Below are positions 1-6,456 of a stretch of DNA of 28,034 bases, one piece after another. Where the stretch lies: positions 1-28,034 of the forward strand of contig CAUFWM010000017.1 in assembly GCA_959596505.1 (NCBI GenBank), given 5' to 3'. Position 1 is the stretch's first letter. Every line of letters begins with the position of its first letter. A program made the translations under genes and the position numbers. The notes under the pieces were generated by a model. The model saw nothing but the letters and a program-made list of their open reading frames with translations. It was not told the origin of the DNA and did no database searches. This stretch comes from an uncultured Collinsella sp. (GTDB lineage: Bacteria; Actinomycetota; Coriobacteriia; Coriobacteriales; Coriobacteriaceae).

Positions 1-46
1 CATGGTCGTGGGCATCATCGGCGCGTTCTTCGGCGTGCTGGCGTAA
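1..46 (+). CDS. C-terminal end of a PTS mannose-family IID subunit (partial)
   Basis: Only the last 14 codons and a TAA stop lie in the window; the gene starts to the left. The visible tail ends in IIGAFFGVLA, which closely matches the tail of the complete IID protein ending at 5200 (AGAFFGVLGVQ). This suggests the end of a second mannose-family PTS operon, whose IID would be a membrane subunit that passes sugar with IIC. The call rests on this short likeness, so the family is plausible and the substrate unknown. A strong terminator follows at 81-120. Confidence 0.55.
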   Translation, partial: MVVGIIGAFFGVLA

Positions 47-80
47 GGGCCCGGCTGCATAGATTTTCGTTGCAACCTGG

Positions 81-120
81 AAAGGGGATGGAGCAGGCCT
101 ATGCCCTCCATCCCCTTTTT
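81..120 (+). terminator. Rho-independent terminator after the upstream PTS operon
   Basis: A perfect 10-bp stem (GGGGATGGAG at 84-93, CTCCATCCCC at 106-115) is followed by TTTTT at 116-120. Flanking AAA at 81-83 can pair with the first T residues. It separates the upstream PTS gene from the MFS gene, whose ribosome-binding site begins only a few bases later. Confidence 0.88.
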
Positions 121-137
121 GTATAGAAGGAGTTCGT

Positions 138-1352
138 ATGTTCGCGAAGGATCGCGAAGCAATGCGCCTGACGCCGGCAGAGGTCAGGCTGATTCTTATT
201 GAGTCCCTGCAGTGGTGCGCCAACAACGCGGTCTACTTTTTGGGGCTTATCGGTGCGGCCACGTATGATCTGGCTGGCACGGCCTTTTTGGTTGCCGCCA
301 TTACGCTCGTGCGCAATCTTATGACGTCGGTGGGCAATATGGTGTCGGGCTCGGTCATCGATCGCTTTGGACCGCGCCGGACGTCGTTTGTGACGTGCGT
401 GATTACGGCAGTGCTATCGCTTGGCGTGGGGTTGGCGCCGTTGTCTGTCCCCGGGCTTGTGTTTGCCGCGTGCGTCTTGGGACTTGCGGGCGGCTTTATC
501 AACACCTGCACGCATGCGTTTCCGGGATACCTGGAGTCGACCACCGAGGGCCGTACCCGCGTGAACGGCCTCATGGTGTTCTACAGCAATATCGCCTATA
601 CCGCTGGCCCGCTGCTCGGCGGTGCCATCGTGAGCTGTTTTGCCACGCAATCGGTCTATCTGCTCATGGCGGGCATGATGGGTGTGGCGGCCGTGCTCTC
701 CTTGGGCTGTCACGAGTGTGTTGCTCCCGCAAAAGGGGAGAAGCCGAAGGGCGGTATTTTGGGCGGCATGGCCGAGGGTGCGCGACTTACGTTTCGCGAC
801 CACGACCTGCGCCTCATCTTTATCTCGGGCTTTTTGGGTTTCTTTGCGTTTGGCGCGTTCGATTCGCTGGAGTCGTTGTTCTATCGCGATGTGCTCAACG
901 TGGATATCGTCTGGCTGGGCTGGCTGTCCTCGGTCGTGGGCCTCACTTCCTCGGTGGGCGCGTTCATCCTGACCAAGCTTTCTGCCCGCCATGTCAACCT
1001 GCGATTGCTGCTCGGCGCGCTCATGGCCGTGGGCATTGGGTCCATGGTGTACGTGGGCACCGATATGCTGGGGGTCGCGATTATCGGTCAGGCGATTAAC
1101 GGTCTGGCCTGGGGATTCCTGGAACCGCTGCAGATGATCTTGATTCAGGAGCGCGCCGACATCAAATACCTGGGGCGCATTACCGGCTTTGTGCGTTTTG
1201 GCCTGATGAGCGCCGGCGTGCTGCCGCTGCTGGCGGCTCCGTTTTTGGCGGAGGCTTTGGGCGTTCAGGCGGTGCTGTTTGGGGCATCGACCATTATTGC
1301 GCTGGTAGGAACGCTGTTCTTTGTCACACAAGGGAGGCGCCAGAGGCGTTAG
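138..1352 (+). CDS. MFS family transporter, substrate unknown
   Basis: This is a 404-residue integral membrane protein with about 12 hydrophobic segments, the usual size for a major facilitator. The loop after the second segment carries the MFS signature-like DRFGPRRT around residues 75-82, and a basic cytoplasmic loop (CVAPAKGEKPKGG) lies near the middle, between the two six-helix halves. The start is fixed by AGAAGGAG at 125-132, five bases before ATG. The gene stands alone: a terminator lies just upstream, and the next gene begins 170 bp downstream behind its own promoter. The family is clear. No residue seen here identifies the substrate or decides between import and efflux. Confidence 0.85.
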   Translation: MFAKDREAMRLTPAEVRLILIESLQWCANNAVYFLGLIGAATYDLAGTAFLVAAITLVRNLMTSVGNMVSGSVIDRFGPRRTSFVTCVITAVLSLGVGLAPLSVPGLVFAACVLGLAGGFINTCTHAFPGYLESTTEGRTRVNGLMVFYSNIAYTAGPLLGGAIVSCFATQSVYLLMAGMMGVAAVLSLGCHECVAPAKGEKPKGGILGGMAEGARLTFRDHDLRLIFISGFLGFFAFGAFDSLESLFYRDVLNVDIVWLGWLSSVVGLTSSVGAFILTKLSARHVNLRLLLGALMAVGIGSMVYVGTDMLGVAIIGQAINGLAWGFLEPLQMILIQERADIKYLGRITGFVRFGLMSAGVLPLLAAPFLAEALGVQAVLFGASTIIALVGTLFFVTQGRRQRR

Positions 1353-1370
1353 CTATACATTCAATTCTAA

Positions 1371-1440
1371 TTTAATACCACTCACCAGAGAATTTCGACC
1401 GTTCACCGAGGATTGGAGCAGATTGATAAGTGGTATTAAA
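1371..1440. promoter_or_regulatory. Perfect 12-bp inverted repeat, likely operator of the deglycase/PTS locus
   Basis: TTTAATACCACT (1371-1382) is exactly the reverse complement of AGTGGTATTAAA (1429-1440), with 46 bp between. A third TGGTAT lies at 1466-1471, just after the -10-like box. The right arm overlaps where a -35 element would sit. Spaced arms like these suit a dimeric repressor able to loop DNA, such as a GntR or SIS-type sugar regulator. No regulator gene lies in the window, so the protein is inference. Confidence 0.5.
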
Positions 1441-1465
1441 AACACATTAGGTGTATGTCTATAAT
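1437..1465 (+). promoter_or_regulatory. Candidate promoter of the SIS deglycase gene
   Basis: A consensus -10 hexamer TATAAT lies at 1460-1465. The matching -35 position (1437-1442) reads TAAAAA, a poor match, and it overlaps the right arm of the inverted repeat. A weak -35 next to an operator suggests a regulated promoter. The local DNA is much richer in A and T than the flanking genes. Confidence 0.5.
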
Positions 1466-1522
1466 TGGTATCGAAAAGAAACGCGATGTATAGAGTTGCG
1501 TGCAGGACAGAAAGGAAAAGCC

Positions 1523-2584
1523 ATGAAGGAAACCGAGAAGATCGAGATCATGCACTTTAGCCAGGAGGGCTACGTCGAGGACGGCAAGAACGTCTACGAG
1601 GCCGGCAAGAAGATGACCGCGCTCGCCGACAAGGTCGCCGACGAGGGCTACGACGCCGTGTTCCTGATGGGCGTCGGCGGCACCTGGGACGAGCTCATGC
1701 AGCTCGAGTACCTCATGAACAAGTTCGGCGACCGCGACCTCGAGGTCTACCTGATCCACGCCGCCGAGTGGAACGTCATGGGCCACAAGCGCATGACCGA
1801 GAAGTCCGTCGTGCTCACCGCCTCCGAGTCCGGCACCACCCCCGAGGTCCTCGAGGCCGTCAAGAAGATGAAGGGCATGGGCGTGCGCGTCTACGCCATG
1901 ACCAAGCCCGAGGGCCCCATCGGCCAGGCTGTCGGCGCCGAGAACTGCGTCGCCATGGCTTCTGACCATGGTTCGGGCGGCTGCGAGAAGGGCTACTACC
2001 TCGCCGACTGCTTCGGCCTGCGCCTGCTCAACCGCCGCGGCTGCTTCCCCAAGTTCGATCTGTTTATCGAGCAGACCAAGGACATCTGGAAGGACATGCT
2101 CGATATCCGCAAGCGCTTCGAGCCGCGCGCCGAGGAGCTCGCCAAGAAGTACGCCCTGGCCCCCTACACCATGTTCATCGGCTCCGGCGCCCTGTGGGGC
2201 GAGACGATCCTGTTCTCGATGTGCATCCTGGAGGAGATGCAGTGGAAGCGCACCCGCTACATCACCTCGGCCGACTTCTTCCACGGCACCCTCGAGCTCG
2301 TGGAGCCCGGCGTCCCCGTGTTCCTGTTCATGGGCGAGGACGAGAACCGCAAGCTCGACGAGCGCGTCCGCGCGTTCCTCAACCGCGGCGTGACCGGCGA
2401 CACCGACATCAACATCATCGACACCGCCGAGTTCGCGATCCCCGGCCTTGACGACGAGTTCCGCGTCATCGTGTCTCCGTGGATCCTTTCCTCGCTGATC
2501 ACCGATCGCCTTGCCGCTTACTACGAGACGGTCACCAAGCACAACCTCAACTACCGTCGCTACTATCACCAGTTCGACTACTAA
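1523..2584 (+). CDS. SIS-domain sugar-amine-6-phosphate deglycase (FrlB/GfrF/FraB-like)
   Basis: This 353-residue cytoplasmic protein has two sugar-isomerase (SIS) halves. The first carries MGVGGTWDE (49-57) and TASESGTTPEV (99-109), a phosphate-binding SIS loop. The second carries ADFFHGTLELVEPGVP (250-265), which closely matches the FrlB stretch around FRHGPLEIVEPGVP, where a His and a Glu are expected to act in catalysis; here they would be H254 and E258. The C-terminus (NYRRYYHQFDY) also follows the FrlB pattern. Such enzymes cleave a 6-phosphorylated Amadori product to glucose-6-phosphate and a free amine. The start at 1523 follows AAAGGAAAAG; an ATG at 1451 in frame has no such site. 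Codons are almost all C/G-ending, suggesting high expression. The exact substrate (fructoselysine, glucoselysine, fructose-asparagine or another) cannot be read from sequence. Confidence 0.82.
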   Translation: MKETEKIEIMHFSQEGYVEDGKNVYEAGKKMTALADKVADEGYDAVFLMGVGGTWDELMQLEYLMNKFGDRDLEVYLIHAAEWNVMGHKRMTEKSVVLTASESGTTPEVLEAVKKMKGMGVRVYAMTKPEGPIGQAVGAENCVAMASDHGSGGCEKGYYLADCFGLRLLNRRGCFPKFDLFIEQTKDIWKDMLDIRKRFEPRAEELAKKYALAPYTMFIGSGALWGETILFSMCILEEMQWKRTRYITSADFFHGTLELVEPGVPVFLFMGEDENRKLDERVRAFLNRGVTGDTDINIIDTAEFAIPGLDDEFRVIVSPWILSSLITDRLAAYYETVTKHNLNYRRYYHQFDY

Positions 2585-2612
2585 TAGTTGACCACTCATT
2601 TAAGAAGCACCC

Positions 2613-2641
2613 TGCCCGGGCGCATGCGTCCGGGCATTTTT
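2613..2641 (+). terminator. Intrinsic terminator between the deglycase gene and the PTS genes
   Basis: TGCCCGGG (2613-2620) pairs with TCCGGGCA (2629-2636), and CG/CG continues to a CATG loop. TTTTT follows at 2637-2641. The stem sits 28 bp after the deglycase stop and 30 bp before the IIA start, so it probably limits read-through rather than ending the locus. Confidence 0.85.
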
Positions 2642-2670
2642 ATGCCGAAATTCGCTAGGAAGGGGATCGA

Positions 2671-3087
2671 ATGAGGCAGTTTATCGTGGCGTCCCATGCT
2701 CATTTCGCGTCTGGAATCGTCGAGAGCATCGGCCTGCTTTCCGGTGAGCGCGAAAACGTCCATGCGCTCTCTATGTATGTCGACGGAAACGAGGACCTGT
2801 CCAAGGAGGCTGCAGCGATTCTGGACGGCTTTGCCGCGGACGACGAAGTTGTCGTGTGCACTGACCTCTTTGGCGGCAGCGTCAACAACGAGTTCACCAA
2901 GATCGTCCAGACGCGTCCCAACACGCACCTCGTGACCAATATGAACTTGCCACTCCTTATTCAGCTGCTGTTCGTACCCGATTCCACTCCGATCGACGAG
3001 GCCATTCGCCAGATCGTCGAGGCGGACGACACTAAGGTCAAGTACGTCAACGACCTGCTGGGGCAGGCCGAACTCGATGAGTTTTAA
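2671..3087 (+). CDS. PTS mannose-family EIIA subunit
   Basis: This 138-residue soluble protein has the size and fold pattern of the mannose-family IIA domain. His9, in VASHAHFASG near the N-terminus, occupies the place of the histidine that receives phosphate from HPr. The stretch VVVCTDLFGGSVNNEF (residues 69-84) matches the conserved D-x-x-G-G-S/T loop of this family. It would pass phosphate to the IIB protein encoded next. The start is supported by AGGAAGGGG about 8 bp before ATG. IIA and IIB are separate genes here rather than one fused protein. The sugar is inferred from the neighbours, not from this sequence. Confidence 0.9.
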   Translation: MRQFIVASHAHFASGIVESIGLLSGERENVHALSMYVDGNEDLSKEAAAILDGFAADDEVVVCTDLFGGSVNNEFTKIVQTRPNTHLVTNMNLPLLIQLLFVPDSTPIDEAIRQIVEADDTKVKYVNDLLGQAELDEF

Positions 3088-3103
3088 TCGTTAGGAGCAC
3101 ATC

Positions 3104-3574
3104 ATGATTCAGATGATTCGTGTAGATTATCGACTGCTTCACGGCCAGGTTGCCGTTAGCTGGACCTCGGCTCTGGGTGCCGACTGCATCCTGTTAGTGA
3201 GCGACACGGTCCTCAATGACAAGCTTCGTCTGCAGGCCCTGTCCCTTGCAAAGCCCGAAGGATGCAAGGTCGTCGTCAAAAACACCGAGGATGCTGTCAA
3301 GGCGCTCCAGAGCGGTGTGACCGATAAGTACAAACTCTTCGTGGTTTGCGAGACGATTCAGCAGGCCGGTGCCGTCGCCAAGGCGATGGGAGTCAAGAAG
3401 ATCAACCTCGGCAACGTTGCCTTTAGCGAGAATGCCCGCCAGGTCTCGACGAGCGTGTTCCTCACGCCCGAGAACGAGGCCTACGTGAAGGAGCTGCTCG
3501 GCGAGGGCTATGAACTGTTCATTCAGATGATTCCGGCAGATGCGAAGACTGACGCCGCGAAGGTCATCGGTTAG
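3104..3574 (+). CDS. PTS mannose/fructose/sorbose-family EIIB subunit
   Basis: This 156-residue cytoplasmic protein begins MIQMIRVDYRLLHGQVAVSW. It is a near-canonical IIB motif (R-x-D-x-R-L-x-H-G-Q-V), with His13 as the phosphorylated residue. The length is typical of stand-alone IIB in this family. It takes phosphate from IIA and transfers it to sugar bound by the IIC/IID complex. An AGGAG lies a few bases before ATG 3104, which is 16 bp after the IIA stop. IIC follows after 8 bp, so the genes are tightly co-transcribed. Confidence 0.92.
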   Translation: MIQMIRVDYRLLHGQVAVSWTSALGADCILLVSDTVLNDKLRLQALSLAKPEGCKVVVKNTEDAVKALQSGVTDKYKLFVVCETIQQAGAVAKAMGVKKINLGNVAFSENARQVSTSVFLTPENEAYVKELLGEGYELFIQMIPADAKTDAAKVIG

Positions 3575-3582
3575 GGGCCGTC

Positions 3583-4374
3583 ATGGTTATCAAGACAATC
3601 CTGATTTTCCTTATTGCCCTTTTGGGTTATTCCGAGTGGCTGACGGGCACGAGCTACCTCCAGCGCCCGATCGTGCTCGGACCTCTGGTTGGCCTTGTCA
3701 TGGGCGACATGGTGACCGGCACGATCATGGGCGCCACGATGGAGCTTGCCATGGTCGGCGCCATCTCGGTCGGCGCCTATAACCCGCCCGATACGATTTC
3801 CGGCACTATCCTGGGCGTATCTCTTGCCATGCAGGCCGGCGCGGACGCTTCGGCGGCCCTGACCCTGGGTATTCCTATCGCCACGATCGTCCTGGCGCTC
3901 GACACGGCCCTGGGCCAACCGGTCATGCTGCTGCTGGTGCACCGTATCGACAAAAACGTCGAGGACGGAGACACCAAGGCCATCACGCGCAACATGCTCA
4001 TCGCCGGTTACGCGCAGAGCTGGTGCGGCCTGCTGATTATTCCCCTGGCATTCTTCTTTGGTGCCGATGCTGTTGCCAGCCTGCTCAACATCATCCCCGA
4101 TTTCGTTCAGACCGGCATGGATGTCGCCGCCGCCTTCTTGCCCGCACTCGGCTTTGCGATGCTGGCGCAGATGATTATGAACAAAACAGTGGCTCCGTTC
4201 TTCTTCGCTGGCTTCTTCCTCGTCGCCTACTTTGGCATTAGCACGACGGGTGTGGCGATCTTTGCCGCGATCATCGTCGTCGCGATGACGGTTTTGGGTG
4301 ATAAGAAAAAAGCGGAGCAGCCCGCAGCGGCAACCGAGGATCCTGCGATTGGGAGTGGGTTCGATGAGTTTTAA
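3583..4374 (+). CDS. PTS mannose-family EIIC subunit
   Basis: This 263-residue membrane protein is the sugar-channel subunit. It is hydrophobic almost throughout. The stretch MGATMELAMVGAISVGAY (residues 48-65) matches the conserved G-x-x-x-E-L region of mannose-family IIC. The last 30 residues are polar and Ala/Pro/Glu-rich, forming a cytoplasmic tail. ATG 3583 lies 8 bp after the IIB stop, and AGGGG overlapping that stop serves as a weak ribosome-binding site. The end overlaps the IID start by 11 bp, which suggests coupled translation of the two membrane subunits. Confidence 0.9.
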   Translation: MVIKTILIFLIALLGYSEWLTGTSYLQRPIVLGPLVGLVMGDMVTGTIMGATMELAMVGAISVGAYNPPDTISGTILGVSLAMQAGADASAALTLGIPIATIVLALDTALGQPVMLLLVHRIDKNVEDGDTKAITRNMLIAGYAQSWCGLLIIPLAFFFGADAVASLLNIIPDFVQTGMDVAAAFLPALGFAMLAQMIMNKTVAPFFFAGFFLVAYFGISTTGVAIFAAIIVVAMTVLGDKKKAEQPAAATEDPAIGSGFDEF

Positions 4375-5200
4375 GTTTGAGTCTTCTTACGACGGGCTGA
4401 TTTCCCGCGCAGACCTTAAGAAGCTGTTCTGGCGCTCGATTCCCTATGAGCATTCCTGGAACTACGAGCGTATGGGCCATATCGGCTTTATGTGGGCCCT
4501 TATGCCGATCCTTCGCAAGCTGTATCCGCAGGATGCGGACTTTAAGGCCGCCCTTAAGCGCCATATGGAGCTCTATAACGTCACGCCGTACATCTCGACG
4601 CTTCCCATGTCCATCGCCGCTGCAATGGAGGAGGTCAACGCTACTGACGATAGCTTTGACACGAGCGCGATCTCTAATGTCAAGCTTGCTTTGATGGGGC
4701 CGCTGTCCGGCGTGGGCGATGCTTTCTACTGGGGCACGCTGCGAATTTTGGCAACGGGTGTCGGCACGTCGCTGGCGCTGCAGGGCTCTATTCTTGGCCC
4801 GATTTTGTTCCTGCTCGTGTTCAACGTTCCTCACTACATCATCCGTTACCTGCTGACGTTTGTGGGATATCGCTTTGGCTCGGACATGATCAGCAAGGTC
4901 CAGGAATCGGGCATTATGGACACGATCGTCAAGATGGCCTCTATCATGGGCGCCATGGTGATCGGTGCTATGACCATGGAGATGGTCACCGTGGACATTC
5001 CGCTCATGGTCGGTGCGGGCGATGGTGCTCAGACGCTCGCCGAGCTGCTCAACGGAATCTTCCCGGGCTTTGTCACGATGGGGCTGTTTGGAATTGTCTA
5101 TCTCATGCTCAAGAAGAAGATGAATCCGCTGCTCATCATGCTTGTGATCCTGCTCGTGAGTATCGCTGGCGCGTTCTTTGGAGTGCTTGGTGTCCAGTAG
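4364..5200 (+). CDS. PTS mannose-family EIID subunit
   Basis: This 278-residue protein has the IID layout. A long, mainly soluble N-terminal part comes first, with SYDGLISRADLKKLFWRS (8-25), HSWNYERM (30-37) and LMGPLSGVGDAFYWGTLR. A C-terminal membrane region ends in AGAFFGVLGVQ. It completes the IIC-IID transport complex. I chose ATG 4364, which gives the normal IID N-terminus and lies 8 bp after GGGAG (4351-4355). A longer in-frame start at 4298 would add 22 residues not typical of the family. A hairpin with a short T run follows at 5243-5276. Confidence 0.9.
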   Translation: MSFKFESSYDGLISRADLKKLFWRSIPYEHSWNYERMGHIGFMWALMPILRKLYPQDADFKAALKRHMELYNVTPYISTLPMSIAAAMEEVNATDDSFDTSAISNVKLALMGPLSGVGDAFYWGTLRILATGVGTSLALQGSILGPILFLLVFNVPHYIIRYLLTFVGYRFGSDMISKVQESGIMDTIVKMASIMGAMVIGAMTMEMVTVDIPLMVGAGDGAQTLAELLNGIFPGFVTMGLFGIVYLMLKKKMNPLLIMLVILLVSIAGAFFGVLGVQ

Positions 5201-5242
5201 GGTATCCGTCAGTATCCGTCATAATGAAAACAATGTAAGAGG

Positions 5243-5276
5243 GGGCGTCGCGCACACTGTGCTGCGGCGCCCTTTT
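5243..5276 (+). terminator. Terminator- or attenuator-like hairpin before the epimerase gene
   Basis: GGGCGTCGCGCAC (5243-5255) pairs with GTGCTGCGGCGCCC (5259-5272) with one bulged base and two G-T pairs, and TTTT follows at 5273-5276. The stem is strong but the T run is short. The next gene's ribosome-binding site starts at 5281. Partial termination that lowers epimerase expression relative to the PTS is the likeliest reading. Confidence 0.6.
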
Positions 5277-5293
5277 GCCGAAAGGTGGACAAG

Positions 5294-6130
5294 ATGGAGT
5301 ATCCGCAGCTTGCCGTCATGAATATCAGCCATCGTTATTTTGACCTTGAGGAATTCTTTTCTTCGGCAGCGGCCTCGGGCTATACGTGTTGCGAGCTTTG
5401 GACCGGGGCGATGCATCTGTATGTCGATTGCCATGGATACGATTCGCTCGAGCGGGTACGGGAGCTGTCGCAGCGGTATGGGGTTCGGATTGTGGGGCTT
5501 TGTCCCGAACAGAACAACCCCAAGCCGTGGAATATCGCGGCGCGCGGGAATGAGGCGCGTGCCCGCACGCTCGCGTACTTTAAGAACGTTGTAGATATCG
5601 CGGCGGAACTTGGAGCCGAGCAGGTCATGGTCTCGAGCGGCTGGGCATTTTTGAACGAGCCGATCGAGGACGCGTGGGGTCGCAGCGCCTCGATGCTGCG
5701 TGCGATTGCCGAGCATGCGGGAGAGCGCGGCGTGCGACTGGTGCTCGAGGCCCTACAGCCGGTTGAGTCGATGATCGTGAACTCGGCGGCCGATACGAAG
5801 CGCATGATCGAGGCAGTTGATCATCCGGCACTTAAGGCGTGTCTGGATTTGGGCGCTATGGCGGTGGCGGGGGATACCATCGACGATTATTTTGATCTGC
5901 TTGGCGATGATGTCGCCCACGTGCATTTTGTCGATGTTGCGGCAGATGGCACGACGCATCTTGCTTGGGGTGACGGCGACCGCGATATGCGCGCCGACCT
6001 GGATAGGCTGGTGGCGCGCGGCTATCGCGGAGTTGTTTCGGCCGAGACCTATGATTGGCGCTATTTCGCCAATCCCGCGGCAGCCGACGCTCAGGTTATG
6101 GCGGAGTACCGACGCGCGATTGGCGCCTAA
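5294..6130 (+). CDS. FrlC-like sugar-phosphate isomerase/epimerase (TIM barrel, AP-endonuclease-2 fold)
   Basis: This 278-residue protein belongs to the xylose-isomerase-like TIM-barrel epimerases. The four expected metal ligands are visible: E152 (LVLEALQPVES), D185 (CLDLGAM), H211 (VHFVD) and E251 (VSAETYDW). Several stretches resemble E. coli FrlC, the fructoselysine 3-epimerase: CELWTGAMH (33-41), IVGLCPEQN (66-74) and the C-terminal RGYRGVVSAETY. In this setting it would convert an epimeric Amadori compound, such as a psicose-amine, into the form the deglycase uses. ATG 5294 is preferred over GTG 5285 because AAAGGTGG (5281-5288) lies correctly only for the ATG. The gene is last in the locus, behind a possible attenuator. 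The family is sure. The substrate, and whether it is phosphorylated, are inference. Confidence 0.8.
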   Translation: MEYPQLAVMNISHRYFDLEEFFSSAAASGYTCCELWTGAMHLYVDCHGYDSLERVRELSQRYGVRIVGLCPEQNNPKPWNIAARGNEARARTLAYFKNVVDIAAELGAEQVMVSSGWAFLNEPIEDAWGRSASMLRAIAEHAGERGVRLVLEALQPVESMIVNSAADTKRMIEAVDHPALKACLDLGAMAVAGDTIDDYFDLLGDDVAHVHFVDVAADGTTHLAWGDGDRDMRADLDRLVARGYRGVVSAETYDWRYFANPAAADAQVMAEYRRAIGA

Positions 6131-6174
6131 GTGGGACAGGGCGCCGAGTTGGCGTTTGACGCTTTTTGAGAAAC

Positions 6175-6314
6175 GGGACGTGCTTTCCGCTTGAGGCTTC
6201 TGGCGGAAAGCACGTCCCAGAACAGGCGCTCAGAATGGGACACACTTTCCGCTGAGGACCTCAACCGGAAACCGCATCCCAGTTTTTGGCTGGCGGGCGG
6301 GACGCGCTTTCCCC
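6175..6314. repeat. Tandem 62-bp repeat of hairpin units, two full and one partial
   Basis: GGGAC starts recur at exactly 6175, 6237 and 6299. Unit 1 is a perfect 16-bp inverted repeat (6175-6190 with 6203-6218) around a 12-base loop. Unit 2 keeps 12 of 16 pairs and has its own inner TGAGG-A-CCTCA hairpin. Unit 3 keeps only the left arm. Another GGGAC stands at 6133. The array fills most of the gap between the epimerase gene and the his promoter region. It may serve as a terminator for the PTS locus, although there is only a weak T run (TTTTT at 6283-6287). Confidence 0.8.
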
Positions 6315-6352
6315 TATGTTTCCAAATGAATACGCTGTGAGCCGAGAGAGAC

Positions 6353-6381
6353 GATTTTCCCCGCAAGCACTCTAGTATGCT
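6353..6381 (+). promoter_or_regulatory. Weak candidate promoter of the his operon
   Basis: A -10-like TATGCT lies at 6376-6381. The -35 position 17 bp upstream reads GATTTT, a poor match. It is the only plausible -10 box in the A/T-richer stretch before the leader hairpin. No T-box element (no GGUGGNACCGCG-like match) and no known riboswitch was seen in the short leader. Confidence 0.35.
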
Positions 6382-6390
6382 AAAGTACCC

Positions 6391-6420
6391 AGAAGACCGG
6401 CGGAGCTATGCCGGTCTTCT
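6391..6420 (+). promoter_or_regulatory. Leader hairpin upstream of the his operon
   Basis: A perfect 11-bp inverted repeat (AGAAGACCGGC at 6391-6401, GCCGGTCTTCT at 6410-6420) encloses an 8-base loop. No T run follows, so it is not a standard terminator. It lies 37 bp before the hisZG start and could affect mRNA stability or ribosome access. Confidence 0.6.
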
Positions 6421-6456
6421 GCTCTATATGAAACACAGCATGAGGAGGCTCACCAG

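Noticed and set aside
1436..2599. 387-residue open frame on the minus strand opposite the SIS gene
   Set aside because: It is Leu/Val/Gly/His-rich with no family likeness and mirrors the codon bias of the recognised deglycase gene on the plus strand.
6175..6314. 62-bp periodic repeat considered as a CRISPR array
   Set aside because: The conserved part is a self-complementary hairpin that decays from unit to unit, with no distinct spacers and no cas genes.
6315..6456. T-box or riboswitch leader for the his operon
   Set aside because: The leader is too short and lacks the conserved T-box sequence; only one simple hairpin is present.
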